From Flavobacterium sp. (GTDB lineage Bacteria > Bacteroidota > Bacteroidia > Flavobacteriales > Flavobacteriaceae): 25,409 nt of DNA. The notes beneath the pieces are model-generated. The model was not told the DNA's origin, ran no database searches, and saw nothing but the letters and a program-made list of their open reading frames with translations. Shown here one piece after another: positions 9,734 to 19,364 of this stretch. Position 1 is the first letter of the stretch. Each line of letters opens with the position of its first letter. The translations under genes and the position numbers were made by a program. The DNA is taken from contig JAAURU010000003.1 in NCBI GenBank assembly GCA_012032075.1, forward strand, positions 1 to 25,409, written 5' to 3'.

Positions 9734-10795
9734 ATGAGACATTTTAATATCTTTTTTGCTTTTTTATTAATTGCTTGCAGTTCTTCAAAAGAAATTATAA
9801 GTTCAAAAACTCCTTTAGCTGTCGAGGAAAAAGAACCAGTAACAGTAATTAGTTTTGCAAAAGAAGAAAATGTTGCAAAAACACTTAAATATCTAACTTC
9901 AGATGAATTAGAAGGAAGGGATTCTGGAAGTAAAGGCATTGAAAAAGCGGCTACATTTTTGGAAAGTATTTTATTAGAAAATGAGGTAAAACCTTATTTT
10001 AAAACTTATAGAGACACACTTTCAAATTTTGATAAACCAGCTTATAATCTTGTGGGTTATATTGAAGGAAATGATCCTAATTTGAAAAGTGAATTTGTAA
10101 TTATTGGTGCTCATTACGATCATATAGGTCGAATTAAAGCGGTTAATGGAGATGATATAGGAAATGGAGCTAATGATAATGCATCAGGAACTACTGCTGT
10201 TTCTGAAGTGCTGAAATATTATGCTAAAAACAGAACCAATAAAAGAAGTTTGCTTTTTGTATTTTTTTCAGCCGAAGAAAAAGGGTTACTAGGTTCTAAA
10301 CATTTGGCAAAAAAATTAAAAGAGCAAAAAATGAATTTATATTTTATGTTCAATTATGAATGATAGGTGTGAAAATGGATAGAGATGACATGTTGTTGTA
10401 TATAACAGGTTTTGGAAAAAGTAATATGGCTCAAAAAATGAATGAATATGCTGGTGAAAAAATGATAGGTTACATTCCTGCTGAAACCCAATATCAATTG
10501 TTTAGAGCTTCTGATAATTATCCTTTTTATACAGAATTCGATGTTCCAGCTCAAACAGTTTCTACTTTCGACTTTGAAAATTTTTCAATTTTATCACCAA
10601 CCAGATGATGAATTTGAATTAATGGACACCAAACATATGACAAATGTGATTAATAAAACCATCCCAGTTTTAGAAAAGATGATGAATGCAGAAACTAAGG
10701 AAAATTCAAATGAAGAAATAGTATTCTTTTTTACTGTTGCATTTGCTCCATATGGTCTAATTGTTCTTGGACTTCTAAAGGCATTTCTTCCATAA
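9734..10795 (+). CDS. M28-family zinc aminopeptidase lipoprotein (two or three frameshifts as read)
   Basis: This is a predicted surface or periplasmic metallo-aminopeptidase of family M28. The N-terminus has a lipobox (LLIAC, Cys15). The two-zinc site is visible: GAHYDHIG (His, Asp), NGANDNASG (bridging Asp), SAEEKG (general base Glu and ligand Glu) and, after repair, FYHQPDD, which supplies the last His ligand. A missing A at 10359-10360 interrupts FNYE/MIGVKMD, and an extra T at 10581-10585 interrupts ENF/QFYHQ. The true end is uncertain. The open frame runs to 10795, overlapping the convergent transglutaminase gene by 65 bases, but a TAG at 10719-10721 in a neighbouring frame, reached by one further shift, would end it just before that gene. 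Confidence 0.87.
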
Positions 10796-11668
10796 GGACA
10801 TTGTTTATTTCTTCAAAATGTCTTCCATCTTCATAACCAATAGAAACTGAAACAGATAAGGTTTGCTTAGCAATTCCTTTAAAAGTGCCTTTAACTGGTG
10901 TACAATCTTTAAAATTAATACCTACGCATAATTTTACATGATTTTCCATTACCCAAATATTATTTGTAGGATCAATTCCTAGCCAACCTTGTGTGGGAGA
11001 ATAAATTTCTACCCAAGCGTGAGTAGCTCCTTCACCTCTTAAACCTTCGTGATTTGGACAAATATAACCACTTACATATCGACAAGGAATTCCTGCTGTT
11101 CTAAGTATTTGAAGTAATACATTTGCAAAATCTTGGCAAACTCCTTTTTTTAATTCTAAAATTTCGTCTATTGTTGTATTGATATTGGTTATTCCTTTGG
11201 TATAAACAAAGTTTTTAAAAACATATTCATTACATTCTCTTGCAAGTGTAATGATGGTTTTGTTTTTATAATCCAAATCATTTAAAATAGTTTTAATTTC
11301 GGATTGTCTTTCTATTTTTTGTGGATAAGAATATTTTAATAAGCTAACGCTTTTTTCTTTTCAATTAGTAAATCGTTTATAGTTGTATTTTCTTCAAGTG
11401 GAATTTCTTGAGAATGATGAACTCTTACCACCATTCTTGTTTCGATAACCATTTCTGAATGTTCTTCTAAGTGGTTGAAATTTCCTACTTTGTTACCATA
11501 AATATCTTTATAATAACCTATTTCTGGGTTATTTGTAATCAAAAGCTGATATTGTAAAACATCTTGGTTATCAAAATTATGAGGAAATAAACGAATCTCA
11601 TTTAAGCTTTCTTTTACTGGCCAGTTGTATTGATAATTTGTAATGTGTATTATTTTGAAAATTGCCAT
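10731..11668 (-). CDS. Transglutaminase-like cysteine protease-fold protein (one frameshift as read)
   Basis: Third gene of the ATP-grasp/Alpha-E operon. Repaired length is about 312 aa. It has an N-terminal bacterial transglutaminase-like N domain (MAIFKIIHITNYQYNWPV, with LFPHNFDNQ) and a C-terminal transglutaminase core with an intact triad: Cys in KKGVCQDF (about 178), His in GATHAWVEI (about 217) and Asp in GIDPTNN (about 233). Proteins of this type are predicted to cleave or form amide bonds at the product of the neighbouring ATP-grasp enzyme. No signal peptide is seen, so it should be cytosolic. As read, one base is missing near 11338-11339 (ALAY then stop; LKYSYPQKIER continues in the next frame). 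It starts 2 bases after the Alpha-E stop. Confidence 0.88.
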
Positions 11669-11670
11669 TT

Positions 11671-12624
11671 TTAAGTGTATGAAAAGTATAATTTAGAAAA
11701 ATCTAAAGAAAATTTAGTTAATTGGTCTTTAGTGTTTTCTAATGTTAGTTTTAATTGGTCATTTGTTAAATTCGGATAATCAGTGTATTCGATACTGCTT
11801 TTTAGTCTTCCAAATTGATTGCGCATTTTTTTTGCTTCAATTGTATTGTTATCATTAAAAAGTTTTTCAAGATTAACTTCAATAGAATATAAAGTGTAAA
11901 TTACTGAATGAGCAAAATCTTTATTAAATAATACTTGATGCACAACTTTTCTATTGTGTGTAATATTGCTATAGCTTTTTAAATACAATTCATAACCAGA
12001 TAATGATAAAAGTAATTTTCTCCAATAAAGAGTGTCTTCCAAACCATCTAAATTATATTGCAAAGGTATGTAATAAGATTGAGTGAGAGTTATGGTTTGT
12101 AAACAACGTTCAATATTTTTTCCAATATTTGAAAAGCACCAACCTAATCCTCTAGGCATTGTTACTTCAAAAATACCAGCATAAAGCAAGAAATCTTTTT
12201 TAATTTTAGATAAAACACTGCCAGCTTCAGAAGTTTCCAGTTTTCTAGACAAATCAGGATCATTAATATAATGATACATTGAGTTTATGTGTTCCCATAA
12301 TTCTTTAGTAATTTTATCTTGAGCACCTCTTGCATTTTCCCTTGCTTTTGTAATTAAATTTTTTGCTGAATTTACATTTTTAACATCACAAATAATATAT
12401 TTTAAAACAAAATCAGTTTTAAATTGTACTTCTTTGATTTCATCTGAAGATAAATAGGTATAGTATTCTAATAAAGGTTTATAACCTTGATAATCGTCAG
12501 TTTCTTTGTCAAATGACATAGTGTATAATGTTTGAAGCGTAAGTAACATTCCATCTGTTCGCTCCATATATCTATTAAGCCAATATATGCCATCGGCAAC
12601 ACGGCTAAGTAAATTTACTTCCAT
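11671..12624 (-). CDS. Alpha-E domain protein (DUF403)
   Basis: Intact 317-residue, almost entirely helical protein with the hallmark Alpha-E opening LLSRVADGIYWLNRYMERTD (residues 5-24) and the later GWCFSNIGKNIERCLQT, which resembles the conserved LGxxIERA segment. It has no signal peptide or membrane segment. Alpha-E proteins are conserved partners of circularly permuted ATP-grasp enzymes and transglutaminase-like proteins; the biochemical role is unknown, and a structural or peptide-binding role has been proposed from genome context. It lies 34 bases downstream of the ATP-grasp gene and 2 bases upstream of the transglutaminase gene. Confidence 0.93.
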   Translation of the reverse strand: MEVNLLSRVADGIYWLNRYMERTDGMLLTLQTLYTMSFDKETDDYQGYKPLLEYYTYLSSDEIKEVQFKTDFVLKYIICDVKNVNSAKNLITKARENARGAQDKITKELWEHINSMYHYINDPDLSRKLETSEAGSVLSKIKKDFLLYAGIFEVTMPRGLGWCFSNIGKNIERCLQTITLTQSYYIPLQYNLDGLEDTLYWRKLLLSLSGYELYLKSYSNITHNRKVVHQVLFNKDFAHSVIYTLYSIEVNLEKLFNDNNTIEAKKMRNQFGRLKSSIEYTDYPNLTNDQLKLTLENTKDQLTKFSLDFSKLYFSYT

Positions 12625-12658
12625 TAAATTTTGTTTTGAATATTAGTTAGTACAGTAA

Positions 12659-14096
12659 TTATTTTAAAACCCATGTATCTTTACTGCCACCACCTTGTGA
12701 GGAATTTACAACTAGCGAACCTTCTTTAAGAGCTACTCTAGTTAATCCACCGGGTACAATTTCAACTCCTTTTGGTCCACATAATGCATAAGGTCTTAAA
12801 TCTACGTGACGTAATTTAAGTTCTCCATCTATAAAACAGGGAACGGTGCTTAATTGTATTATAGGTTGTGCAATAAAATTTCTAGGATTTTTAGTGATAG
12901 CAATTTTTCCATTTTCCAGTTCTTCTTGAGAGGCTTTGTTTCCCATAATCATTCCATAACCACCACTTTGATTGGTTTCCTTAATGACCATTTTTTCCAT
13001 ATTTGCAAATACATATTCTCTTTCTTCTTCATTTTCCATTTGATATGTAGGAACATTTTTTAGAATAGGCTCTTCATTTAGATAATATTTTATCATTTTT
13101 GGTACATAAGCATACACAGCTTTATCATCGGCAACTCCATTTCCTACTGCATTAACTAAGGCAACATTTCCTAACTTGTAAGCTGCAATAAGTCCTGGAA
13201 CACCTAAAGTACTATTCGGTTTAAAAACTAAAGGATCTAAGTACTCGTCATCTAATCTTCTGTAAATTACATCTACTTGTTGTAATCCAGCAGTGGTTTT
13301 CATATACACTTTATTGTTGTTCACTAATAAGTCTCTTCCTTCAACAAGAGGAACTCCCATTTGTTTAGCCAAGAAAGCATGTTCATAATAAGCCGAATTA
13401 TAAATTCCAGGCGTAAGCAATACTACATTAGGATTTGGAATAGCACGTGGAGAAAGAGATACTAATATATTATGAAATATCATGGGATAATTCACCACCA
13501 TATCAACATTATTGCTTCTAAACATTTCAGGAAAAATCCGTTTTGTTATTTCTCTATTTTCAAGCATGTAACTTACACCACTTGGAAAATCTTAAATTGT
13601 CTTCTAAAACATAAAACGCTCCTTCATCACCTCTAATTAAGTCAATGCCAGCAATATGAACATGGATATTGTGAGGTAATTTAATACCATGAGCTTCTTG
13701 AATATAATCTGGACAGGAAGCTATTAATGCTGCGGGAATTATTTCATCTTTAATGATGTTTTGTTCATTGTAAATGTCCTCCAAAAACAAATTTAAAGCT
13801 TTTAATCTTTGTTTAATACCAGATTCTACATGAAGCCAATCATTCTTTGTTATAATTCTTGGAATAATATCAAATGGGAAAATGCGTTCAATACCTTCGT
13901 CTTCATCACTATAAACTGTAAATGTGATACCTTGATTCATGAACATTTCTGAAGCTTGTCTCTGTTTTTCTGTTAGTTTAGCAACACTAAGACTTTGTAA
14001 TGTTTGAAATACTTCTTTATAGGATTCTCTCACTCCTTCACTAGAAAACATTTCATCCCAACTTTTGTGTATCAGACTAGAAAATGGGTTTGTCAT
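12659..14096 (-). CDS. Circularly permuted ATP-grasp protein, type 2 (one frameshift as read)
   Basis: First gene of the three-gene minus-strand operon. Members (DUF404/DUF407, CP_ATPgrasp) are predicted amino-acid or peptide ligases. Repaired length is about 478 aa, typical of the family. Visible family segments include YVLEDNLRFPSGVSYMLEN (starting about residue 162), GVPLVEGRDL, VDVIYRRLDDEYLDPL, NAVGNGVADDKAVYAYVP, the glycine loop ETNQSGGYGMIMG and the C-terminal ALKEGSLVVNSSQGGGSKDTWVL. As read, an extra base in the A run at 13586-13589 (four, three expected) produces a stop after LRF and splits the protein; the two halves overlap by 8 bases. Start ATG 14096. The 289-base upstream region is shared with the divergent SDR gene. 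Confidence 0.92.
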
Positions 14097-14385
14097 TTAT
14101 TTTAAAATATTTAATTTTTACAATAAAAAAGCTATTGTTTAGCTAAAAATACTAAATAAAATGTTTAAAATGTTCTTTATTAGTGATAATTTGTTAAAAA
14201 TAGCAATTATGATTTTAATCTATCTTTTTTTGTATTTAGTGTTTTTTTTTAACATAAATTTTATTTATTTGAATATACATGTGATTTTTTAGTCTAAAAA
14301 AGAGTTTTACTTTACTTTATTAAAAAGCAATTACATTAATTTTTTCAGGATTTTTTTTATGCTTATTTTTACGAAAAATAATTAG
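14097..14385. other. AT-rich divergent intergenic region
   Basis: 289 bases between the divergent ATP-grasp and SDR genes, very rich in A and T. I found no exact TAnnTTTG on either strand; near matches (TATTTTTA) occur on the minus strand. A short AGCTA/TAGCT inverted repeat is at 14131-14145 and the hairpin listed separately is at 14363-14381. No convincing small ORF or RNA is seen. Confidence 0.5.
14363..14381 (+). repeat. AT hairpin just upstream of the SDR start codon
   Basis: TTATTTTT, loop ACG, AAAAATAA: a perfect 8-bp stem ending 4 bases before ATG 14386, where a ribosome would bind. All pairs are A-T, so stability is low; a regulatory role is speculation. Confidence 0.4.
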
Positions 14386-15063
14386 ATGAAAAACATCATC
14401 ATTACAGGAACTTCAAGAGGAATTGGTTACGAATTAGCATTGCAATTTGCAAATGAAGGACATCAAGTACTAGCGATTTCAAGAAAAACTCAAAAAGCGT
14501 TAATTGAACATAAAAACATTACTTGTTTACCAATAGATATTTCTGATGAAAAACAATTGGCTCAAGTCGATAAATTAATTAATCAGTCATTGAAAAAAGT
14601 CGATATTTTAATTAATAACGCAGGTGCATTGATAAATAAACCATTTGAACAAATAACCATGGAAGATTTTGAACAAGTCTATAAAGTAAATGTTTTTGCA
14701 GTTGCTCAATTAACCCAAATTTGTATTCCATTTATGCAAAATGGCAGTCACTCAGTTACTATTAGCTCAATGGGAGGCATTCAAGGCAGTATGAAATTTC
14801 CAGGTTTAGTTGCCTATAGTTCTAGTAAAGGAGCAGTAATTACACTTTCTGAAGTCTTAGCAGAAGAATACAAAGAAAAAGGAATTGCTTTTAATGTTTT
14901 GGCTCTTGGAGCAGTTAATACAGAAATGCTACAAGAAGCTTTTCCTGGATATGAAGCTCCACTTTCAGCTAAAGAAATGGCAAATTATATTTATAATTTT
15001 GCATTGACAGGAAATAAGTTTTACAATGGCAAAGTATTGCAAGTTTCTTCTTCAACTCCATAA
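14386..15063 (+). CDS. SDR-family NAD(P)-dependent oxidoreductase
   Basis: Intact 225-residue classical short-chain dehydrogenase/reductase, cytosolic. The nucleotide-binding TGTSRGIG is at 7-14, NNAG at 77-80, and the catalytic set is Asn102, Ser128, Tyr144 and Lys148 (YSSSK). The substrate cannot be told from sequence; the C-terminus is short for the family. It heads a plus-strand run of five closely spaced genes, and the SprT-like gene begins 2 bases after its stop, a pairing that is probably translationally coupled. Confidence 0.93.
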   Translation: MKNIIITGTSRGIGYELALQFANEGHQVLAISRKTQKALIEHKNITCLPIDISDEKQLAQVDKLINQSLKKVDILINNAGALINKPFEQITMEDFEQVYKVNVFAVAQLTQICIPFMQNGSHSVTISSMGGIQGSMKFPGLVAYSSSKGAVITLSEVLAEEYKEKGIAFNVLALGAVNTEMLQEAFPGYEAPLSAKEMANYIYNFALTGNKFYNGKVLQVSSSTP

Positions 15064-15065
15064 TT

Positions 15066-15668
15066 TTGAGTAACGTTCTACAAAAATATCTTCCAGAACA
15101 TGCGGTTCAACCTTGTTTTGAATTAATCAAAGCGAATCATGTACATTTAAAAATTGTAAATGAACGTGTAACGCGTCATGGAGATTATAGAAAAGACGAA
15201 AAAGGGTATCATCTTATTACAGTTAATGCTAATTTGAATAAATATCGATTTATAATTACATTGATTCATGAAATCGCGCATTTAGTAGCTTTTGAGAGAT
15301 ACGGAAGATATATAAAACCACATGGAGAAGAATGGAAATTGACGTTTAGACAATTAATGTTGCCATTTATTAGACCTGAAATTTTTCCAAATCAATTATT
15401 ACCACTTTTAGCTAGACATTTTAAAAATCCAAAAGCAAGTAGTGATACAGATGCTACTTTATCATTAGCATTAAAGCAATATGATGAAAAAGAATCCGAT
15501 AAAAATTATATCTTTGAATTACCTTATGGTGCTCATTTTAGAATTCACAATGGTAGGGTTTTTAAAAAAATAGCTTTGCGTGTTAAACGATACGAATGCA
15601 TCGAACTGCAAACAGGACGCGTTTTTTTATTCCAACCAAATGCTGAAGTTGAATTAGTGCCAAGTTAA
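15066..15668 (+). CDS. SprT-like zinc metalloprotein
   Basis: Intact 200-residue protein with the zinc-peptidase motif HEIAH (His68, Glu69, His72) and a third ligand His86 in KPHGEEW, as in SprT/Spartan-like metalloproteins. Eukaryotic Spartan degrades DNA-protein crosslinks, but bacterial SprT function is poorly known. The start is a TTG at 15066, 2 bases after the SDR stop; there is no ATG in frame nearby, and residues from NVLQKYLPEHAVQPC onward look like the family N-terminus. The C-terminal part (VKRYECIELQTGRVFLF) resembles a degenerate zinc-ribbon region without the cysteine pairs. Confidence 0.88.
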   Translation: MSNVLQKYLPEHAVQPCFELIKANHVHLKIVNERVTRHGDYRKDEKGYHLITVNANLNKYRFIITLIHEIAHLVAFERYGRYIKPHGEEWKLTFRQLMLPFIRPEIFPNQLLPLLARHFKNPKASSDTDATLSLALKQYDEKESDKNYIFELPYGAHFRIHNGRVFKKIALRVKRYECIELQTGRVFLFQPNAEVELVPS

Positions 15669-15687
15669 TTTTAGTTTTAAACTATTT

Positions 15688-16154
15688 ATGAATTTAAAAA
15701 TACTAAAAGATAAGTCTTACCATTTTTATTTAGTAGTTTCAATTTTGTTTTTAATTCTAGGTTTTTTTATGCCTTTTAAACAAGACAATACTTTAGATAT
15801 AAATATTCATGATACTTACTATGTTATAGCCTATAAACATTTGTATTGGATTTTTAGTATGGTTTTATGTATAAATTGGATTGTATATAACTTAATTGCT
15901 TTATTTAAAGTTAATATCAATAAAATAGCGAGGAATATTCAAATTCTAATGGCAATAGTTTCTTGTATAGGAATTATTTTTCCTTATGATTTTTTGCAAA
16001 CTAAGAATGAATTTCCTTTGTTTGACGATTATTTTTATACAAATAGGTTATTACTTTTTTTACAGTAATTCATAGTATTTCAATTTTATTATTTTTTATC
16101 ATTATATTTTTGAGTATTTTTAAAATTATTAAAAATTCCTTTCGAGGTAGTTAA
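15688..16154 (+). CDS. Small four-helix membrane protein with an oxidase-like HDTYYV motif (one frameshift as read)
   Basis: This gene is not recognised by name. As read it ends at 16068, but the T run 16055-16061 (seven bases) appears to lack one T. Repair adds a fourth hydrophobic helix (TVIHSISILLFFIIIFLSIF) and moves the stop to 16152-16154, one base before the next ATG, giving about 155 aa. Helices lie near residues 13-30, 53-73, 90-108 and 126-148. Between helices 1 and 2 is DINIHDTYYVIAYKHLYW, strikingly like the cytochrome c oxidase subunit I segment HDTYYVVAHFH, keeping the HDTYYV core and the last His but with Tyr in place of the first His of HFH. A function in electron transfer is not implied. 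Nothing else identifies it. Confidence 0.7.
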
Positions 16155-16155
16155 T

Positions 16156-17209
16156 ATGAAAGACAAAAATTATTACGCAATAATAATGGCTGGAGGAGTA
16201 GGCTCTCGTTTTGCCAGTAAGTACAACCGATTTCCTAAACAGTTTCACGATATGTTAGGAACTGGTCATACTTTAATACAAAAAACATTTTCAAGATTAA
16301 ATAAGATAATACCTACTGAAAATATTTTGGTTTTAACCAATGAAAGATATAACGATTTGGTATTAAAACAATTACCTCTTGTAAAGCAAGAACAAGTTTT
16401 ATTGGAACCAGCAATGCGAAACACAGCTCCTTGCATTTTGTATGCTTCTTTAAAGATTAAAAGCAAAATCAAAATGCGGTAATGGTTGTAGCGCCAAGTG
16501 ATCATTGGATTGAAGATGAAAGCGCTTTTGCTGAAAATTTAAGACAGTGTTTTGACTTTTGTAGTACTGAAAATGCTCTAATGACTCTCGGAATTAAGCC
16601 TACTTTCCCAAATACTGGTTTTGGATATATAGAGTTTGATAAAGATGACACTTCACCTATTAAAAAAGTGAATCAATTTAGAGAAAAACCAGATTATGAT
16701 ACCGCTAAAGCTTTTCTAGCTAGTGGAAACTTTCTTTGGAATGGGGGTATTTTTATATGGAGTGCAAATGCAATTACTGAAGCTTTTTCTCATTTTCAAC
16801 CCGTAATGAATAATTTGTTTTTAGAAGGATTTGAAAGTCTTAATACTAAAAAGGAGAAAGATTTTATAACTGAAATTATGCTAAGGCTGACAATATATCA
16901 ATAGATTATGCCATTTTAGAAAAAGCCCATAATGTATTTGTTTTACCAGCAACCTTCGATTGGAATGATTTAGGAACTTGGGGTTCTTTACATGAAAAAT
17001 TGGATAAAGATCAAAATAATAATGCAATAGTTAATGCTACTGTAGTACTTGAAAATGCTTCTAATAATATTATAAGAGCAGAAGGTAAAAAACTGGTTGT
17101 AATTGATGGTTTAAATGACTACATTATTGTAGATAAAGAAGATACTCTGTTAATTTATCCAAAAGGTAAAGAGCAAGATATTAAGAGTATAGTTAGTAAA
17201 CTGAAGTAA
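16156..17209 (+). CDS. Mannose-1-phosphate guanylyltransferase (two frameshifts as read)
   Basis: This enzyme makes GDP-mannose from mannose-1-phosphate and GTP, a precursor of fucose, rhamnose and mannose in surface polysaccharides. The nucleotidyltransferase signature AGGVGSRF with FPKQF (residues 12-29) is followed by LEPAMRNTAP, VAPSDHWI, FREKPD, FLWNGGIF and ATFDWNDLGTWGSL. Repaired length is about 351 aa, the size of stand-alone GMP; the phosphomannose isomerase domain of bifunctional ManC is absent. Missing bases: A at 16459-16462 (KIK/KQNQNAV) and T at 16876-16877 (TEI/YAKADNIS). The gene begins 1 base after the preceding stop and ends 2 bases before the DUF389 gene. Confidence 0.93.
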
Positions 17210-17211
17210 AT

Positions 17212-18592
17212 ATGGAAAATAATTCTCAGCAAACTTTTTCTGAAATAGTAAAGCAAATAAAACAATTTATTGTTGGTATTTTTGATATTTCTAGAGATTC
17301 TGATAAGTCTGCTACTATTGATGAGATAAAGTCTGGGATTTACATGAAAGGAGCTTCTGCATGGGTACTTATTTTTCAATATTAATTGCTTCTGTGGGTT
17401 TAAATACAAGTTCAACTGCTGTAGTAATTGGTGCCATGTTAATTTCTCCTTTAATGGGACCTATTTTAGGTATTGGTTTAGCATTAGGAATCAATAATAT
17501 TGAATTTTTAAAGAAGGCACTTAATAATTTTGCGGTAATGGTAGTGTTAAGTTTATTAACTTCATTCCTTTTTTTTAGTGTACCAATTTTTCAAAATGAA
17601 ACCAGTGAAATTATTGCAAGAACCTATCCTGATGTAAGGGATGTTATTATTGCACTTTCTGGTGGTTTGTCTTTAATAATTGCAATAAGTCAACGCAATA
17701 AATTATTCAATACAATTGCTGGTGTTGCAATTGCAACGGCTTTAATGCCACCGCTTTGTACTGCTGGTTATGGTTTAGCAACTGCTAAATGGGATTTTTT
17801 TGGAGGAGCTATGTTTTTGTTCTCAATTAATACTATTTTTATTGCTTCTGCCACTTTTATAATTGTTCGATTTTTAAAATTTCCTTACGAAGCTTATGCT
17901 GATTCTAAAAGAAGAAAATTACTTTCTAGGGTTATTTCTTTTTTAGGGTTAAGTATTTTATTGCCAAGTATCTACATGTTTTATCAGTTATACAAAAATC
18001 CGATTTTAATCAAAAAGTGGATTTACTTATTAATGAATTAAAATCTGAAAAAGGTATTTTAATCTTAGATGTAAAAACTAATTATGAAACAAAAGAGATA
18101 AAATTTGCTGTTATTGGTAAGAGTCTTTCAAAAGAAGAAATTTCTCAGTTTAAACAAGATATGAATCAAATGGGATATGAGGGTTGTTCTTTTAAAGTCT
18201 TTCAAGATGCAGGAAATATCGAAACCATAAATAAAATAGATGATATTCAAAATTCATTTTTATCTAACCAACAATTATTGGTAAAAAAAGATGCAGATTT
18301 ACTGGAAAAAGATAGAGAGATTTTTACTTTAAAAAACCAATTGACCATTAAAAATAATGCTGTGTTTCCTTTCAATCAAATTGCCAAAGAAATCAAAGCA
18401 CTTAATGCAGAAGTTGAAGAAGTTGCTTACTCTAATTCAATTGTTACCAATTTTGAAAATACTGATACAATTCCAACATTTGAAATAAAATGGAATAAAA
18501 AAATTGCTACTAAAAAGAAAATAGAAGAAACAAAAAAACTACAAAATTGGTTACAAGCAAAACTTAAAAACGATAAAATTATAGTAAAATAA
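17212..18592 (+). CDS. DUF389 family membrane protein (two frameshifts as read)
   Basis: Integral membrane protein of the DUF389/TIGR00341 family, function unknown. ATG 17212 gives MENNSQQTFSEIV. A soluble N-terminus of about 50 residues is followed by several hydrophobic helices containing the family signature SVGLNTSSTAVVIGAMLISP and MGPILGIGLALG, then IATALMPPLCTAGYGLA. The C-terminal 190 residues are soluble and charged with a likely coiled coil (LLEKDREIFTLKNQLTIKNN). Repaired length is about 460 aa. Missing bases: T at 17372-17376 (VLIF/SILIAS) and A at 18012-18016 (LIKK/VDLLINEL). It ends 1 base before the convergent mlaF-like stop. Confidence 0.9.
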
Positions 18593-18593
18593 A

Positions 18594-19364
18594 TTAGCTA
18601 GCATCTTCTTCAAGATACATTTTTCTTACTTTTTTAAATAATTCAGAAGAATATACAAAATCAGTTACCGCTTCATTATCAGTTTTAAATATTTCTTTTT
18701 TAGATCCTTCCCATTCTAACAATCCATTTTTTAGGAAAATAATTTTTTCACCTATTTCCATTACACTATTCATGTCATGGGTATTAATTACAGTAGTAAT
18801 ATTATATTCTTCAGTGATTTCTTGAATTAAATTATCAATTACTATTGCAGTCTTTGGGTCTAAACCCGAGTTTGGTTCATCACAAAACAAATATTTTGGA
18901 TTATTCACAATAGCTCTGGCAATTGCTACACGTTTTTGCATTCCACCAGAAATTTCAGAAGGCTTTTTGTCATTTGCATTAATAAGATTTACTCTATCTA
19001 TAACAAAATTTACCCGTTCTTTTATCTCAGCAGGTGTTTTTTTGGAAAACATTTTTAATGGGAAACCTATATTTTCCTCCACAGTCATACTGTCAAATAA
19101 AGCACTTCCTTGGAAAACCATTCCTATTTCTGTGCGAAGCTCTCTTTTTTCATCATCGGTTAAATTCGAATAAATTCGACCGTCAAACTCAATTGTTCCC
19201 GTTTCAGGAGTGTGAATGCCTAATAATGATTTTAAGAAAACTGTTTTACCAGAACCGCTTTGACCAATAATTAAATTGGTTTTTCCTGCATCAAAAGTTG
19301 TGGTGATTCCTTTTAAAACTTTTTGGTTTCCAAAAGTCTTTTCTAAATTCTTTACTTCTATCAT
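18594..19364 (-). CDS. ABC transporter ATP-binding protein, MlaF-like
   Basis: Intact 256-residue ATPase of a phospholipid/MCE-type ABC transporter. Walker A GQSGSGKT at 34-41, Q-loop Gln85, signature SGGMQKR at 139-145, and Walker B YLFCDEP with Glu163 are all present. The EISGGMQKR form and the pairing with an MlaE permease place it with MlaF/Ttg2A-type proteins, which move lipids between inner and outer membranes. The start is ATG 19364, which overlaps the MlaE stop (ATGA); an open frame further upstream would only repeat the mlaE region out of frame. An MCE-domain periplasmic subunit is not in the window. Confidence 0.93.
   Translation of the reverse strand: MIEVKNLEKTFGNQKVLKGITTTFDAGKTNLIIGQSGSGKTVFLKSLLGIHTPETGTIEFDGRIYSNLTDDEKRELRTEIGMVFQGSALFDSMTVEENIGFPLKMFSKKTPAEIKERVNFVIDRVNLINANDKKPSEISGGMQKRVAIARAIVNNPKYLFCDEPNSGLDPKTAIVIDNLIQEITEEYNITTVINTHDMNSVMEIGEKIIFLKNGLLEWEGSKKEIFKTDNEAVTDFVYSSELFKKVRKMYLEEDAS

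Noticed and set aside
9577..9939. Minus-strand open frame of 120 codons across the DoxX/M28 junction.
   Set aside because: It covers the terminator at 9686-9709 and the reverse of the M28 signal region; the composition is that of a shadow frame.
13560..13600. Programmed frameshifting between the two halves of the ATP-grasp gene (halves overlap by 8 bases).
   Set aside because: The site is a run of only four bases without a slippery heptamer or clear stimulator, and the same kind of shift occurs in a dozen unrelated genes here, so sequencing error explains it better.
10731..14096. Calling the transglutaminase/ATP-grasp operon a toxin or antiphage system.
   Set aside because: The families are housekeeping-like and widely conserved, the neighbours are not defence genes, and nothing in the sequence points to immunity.
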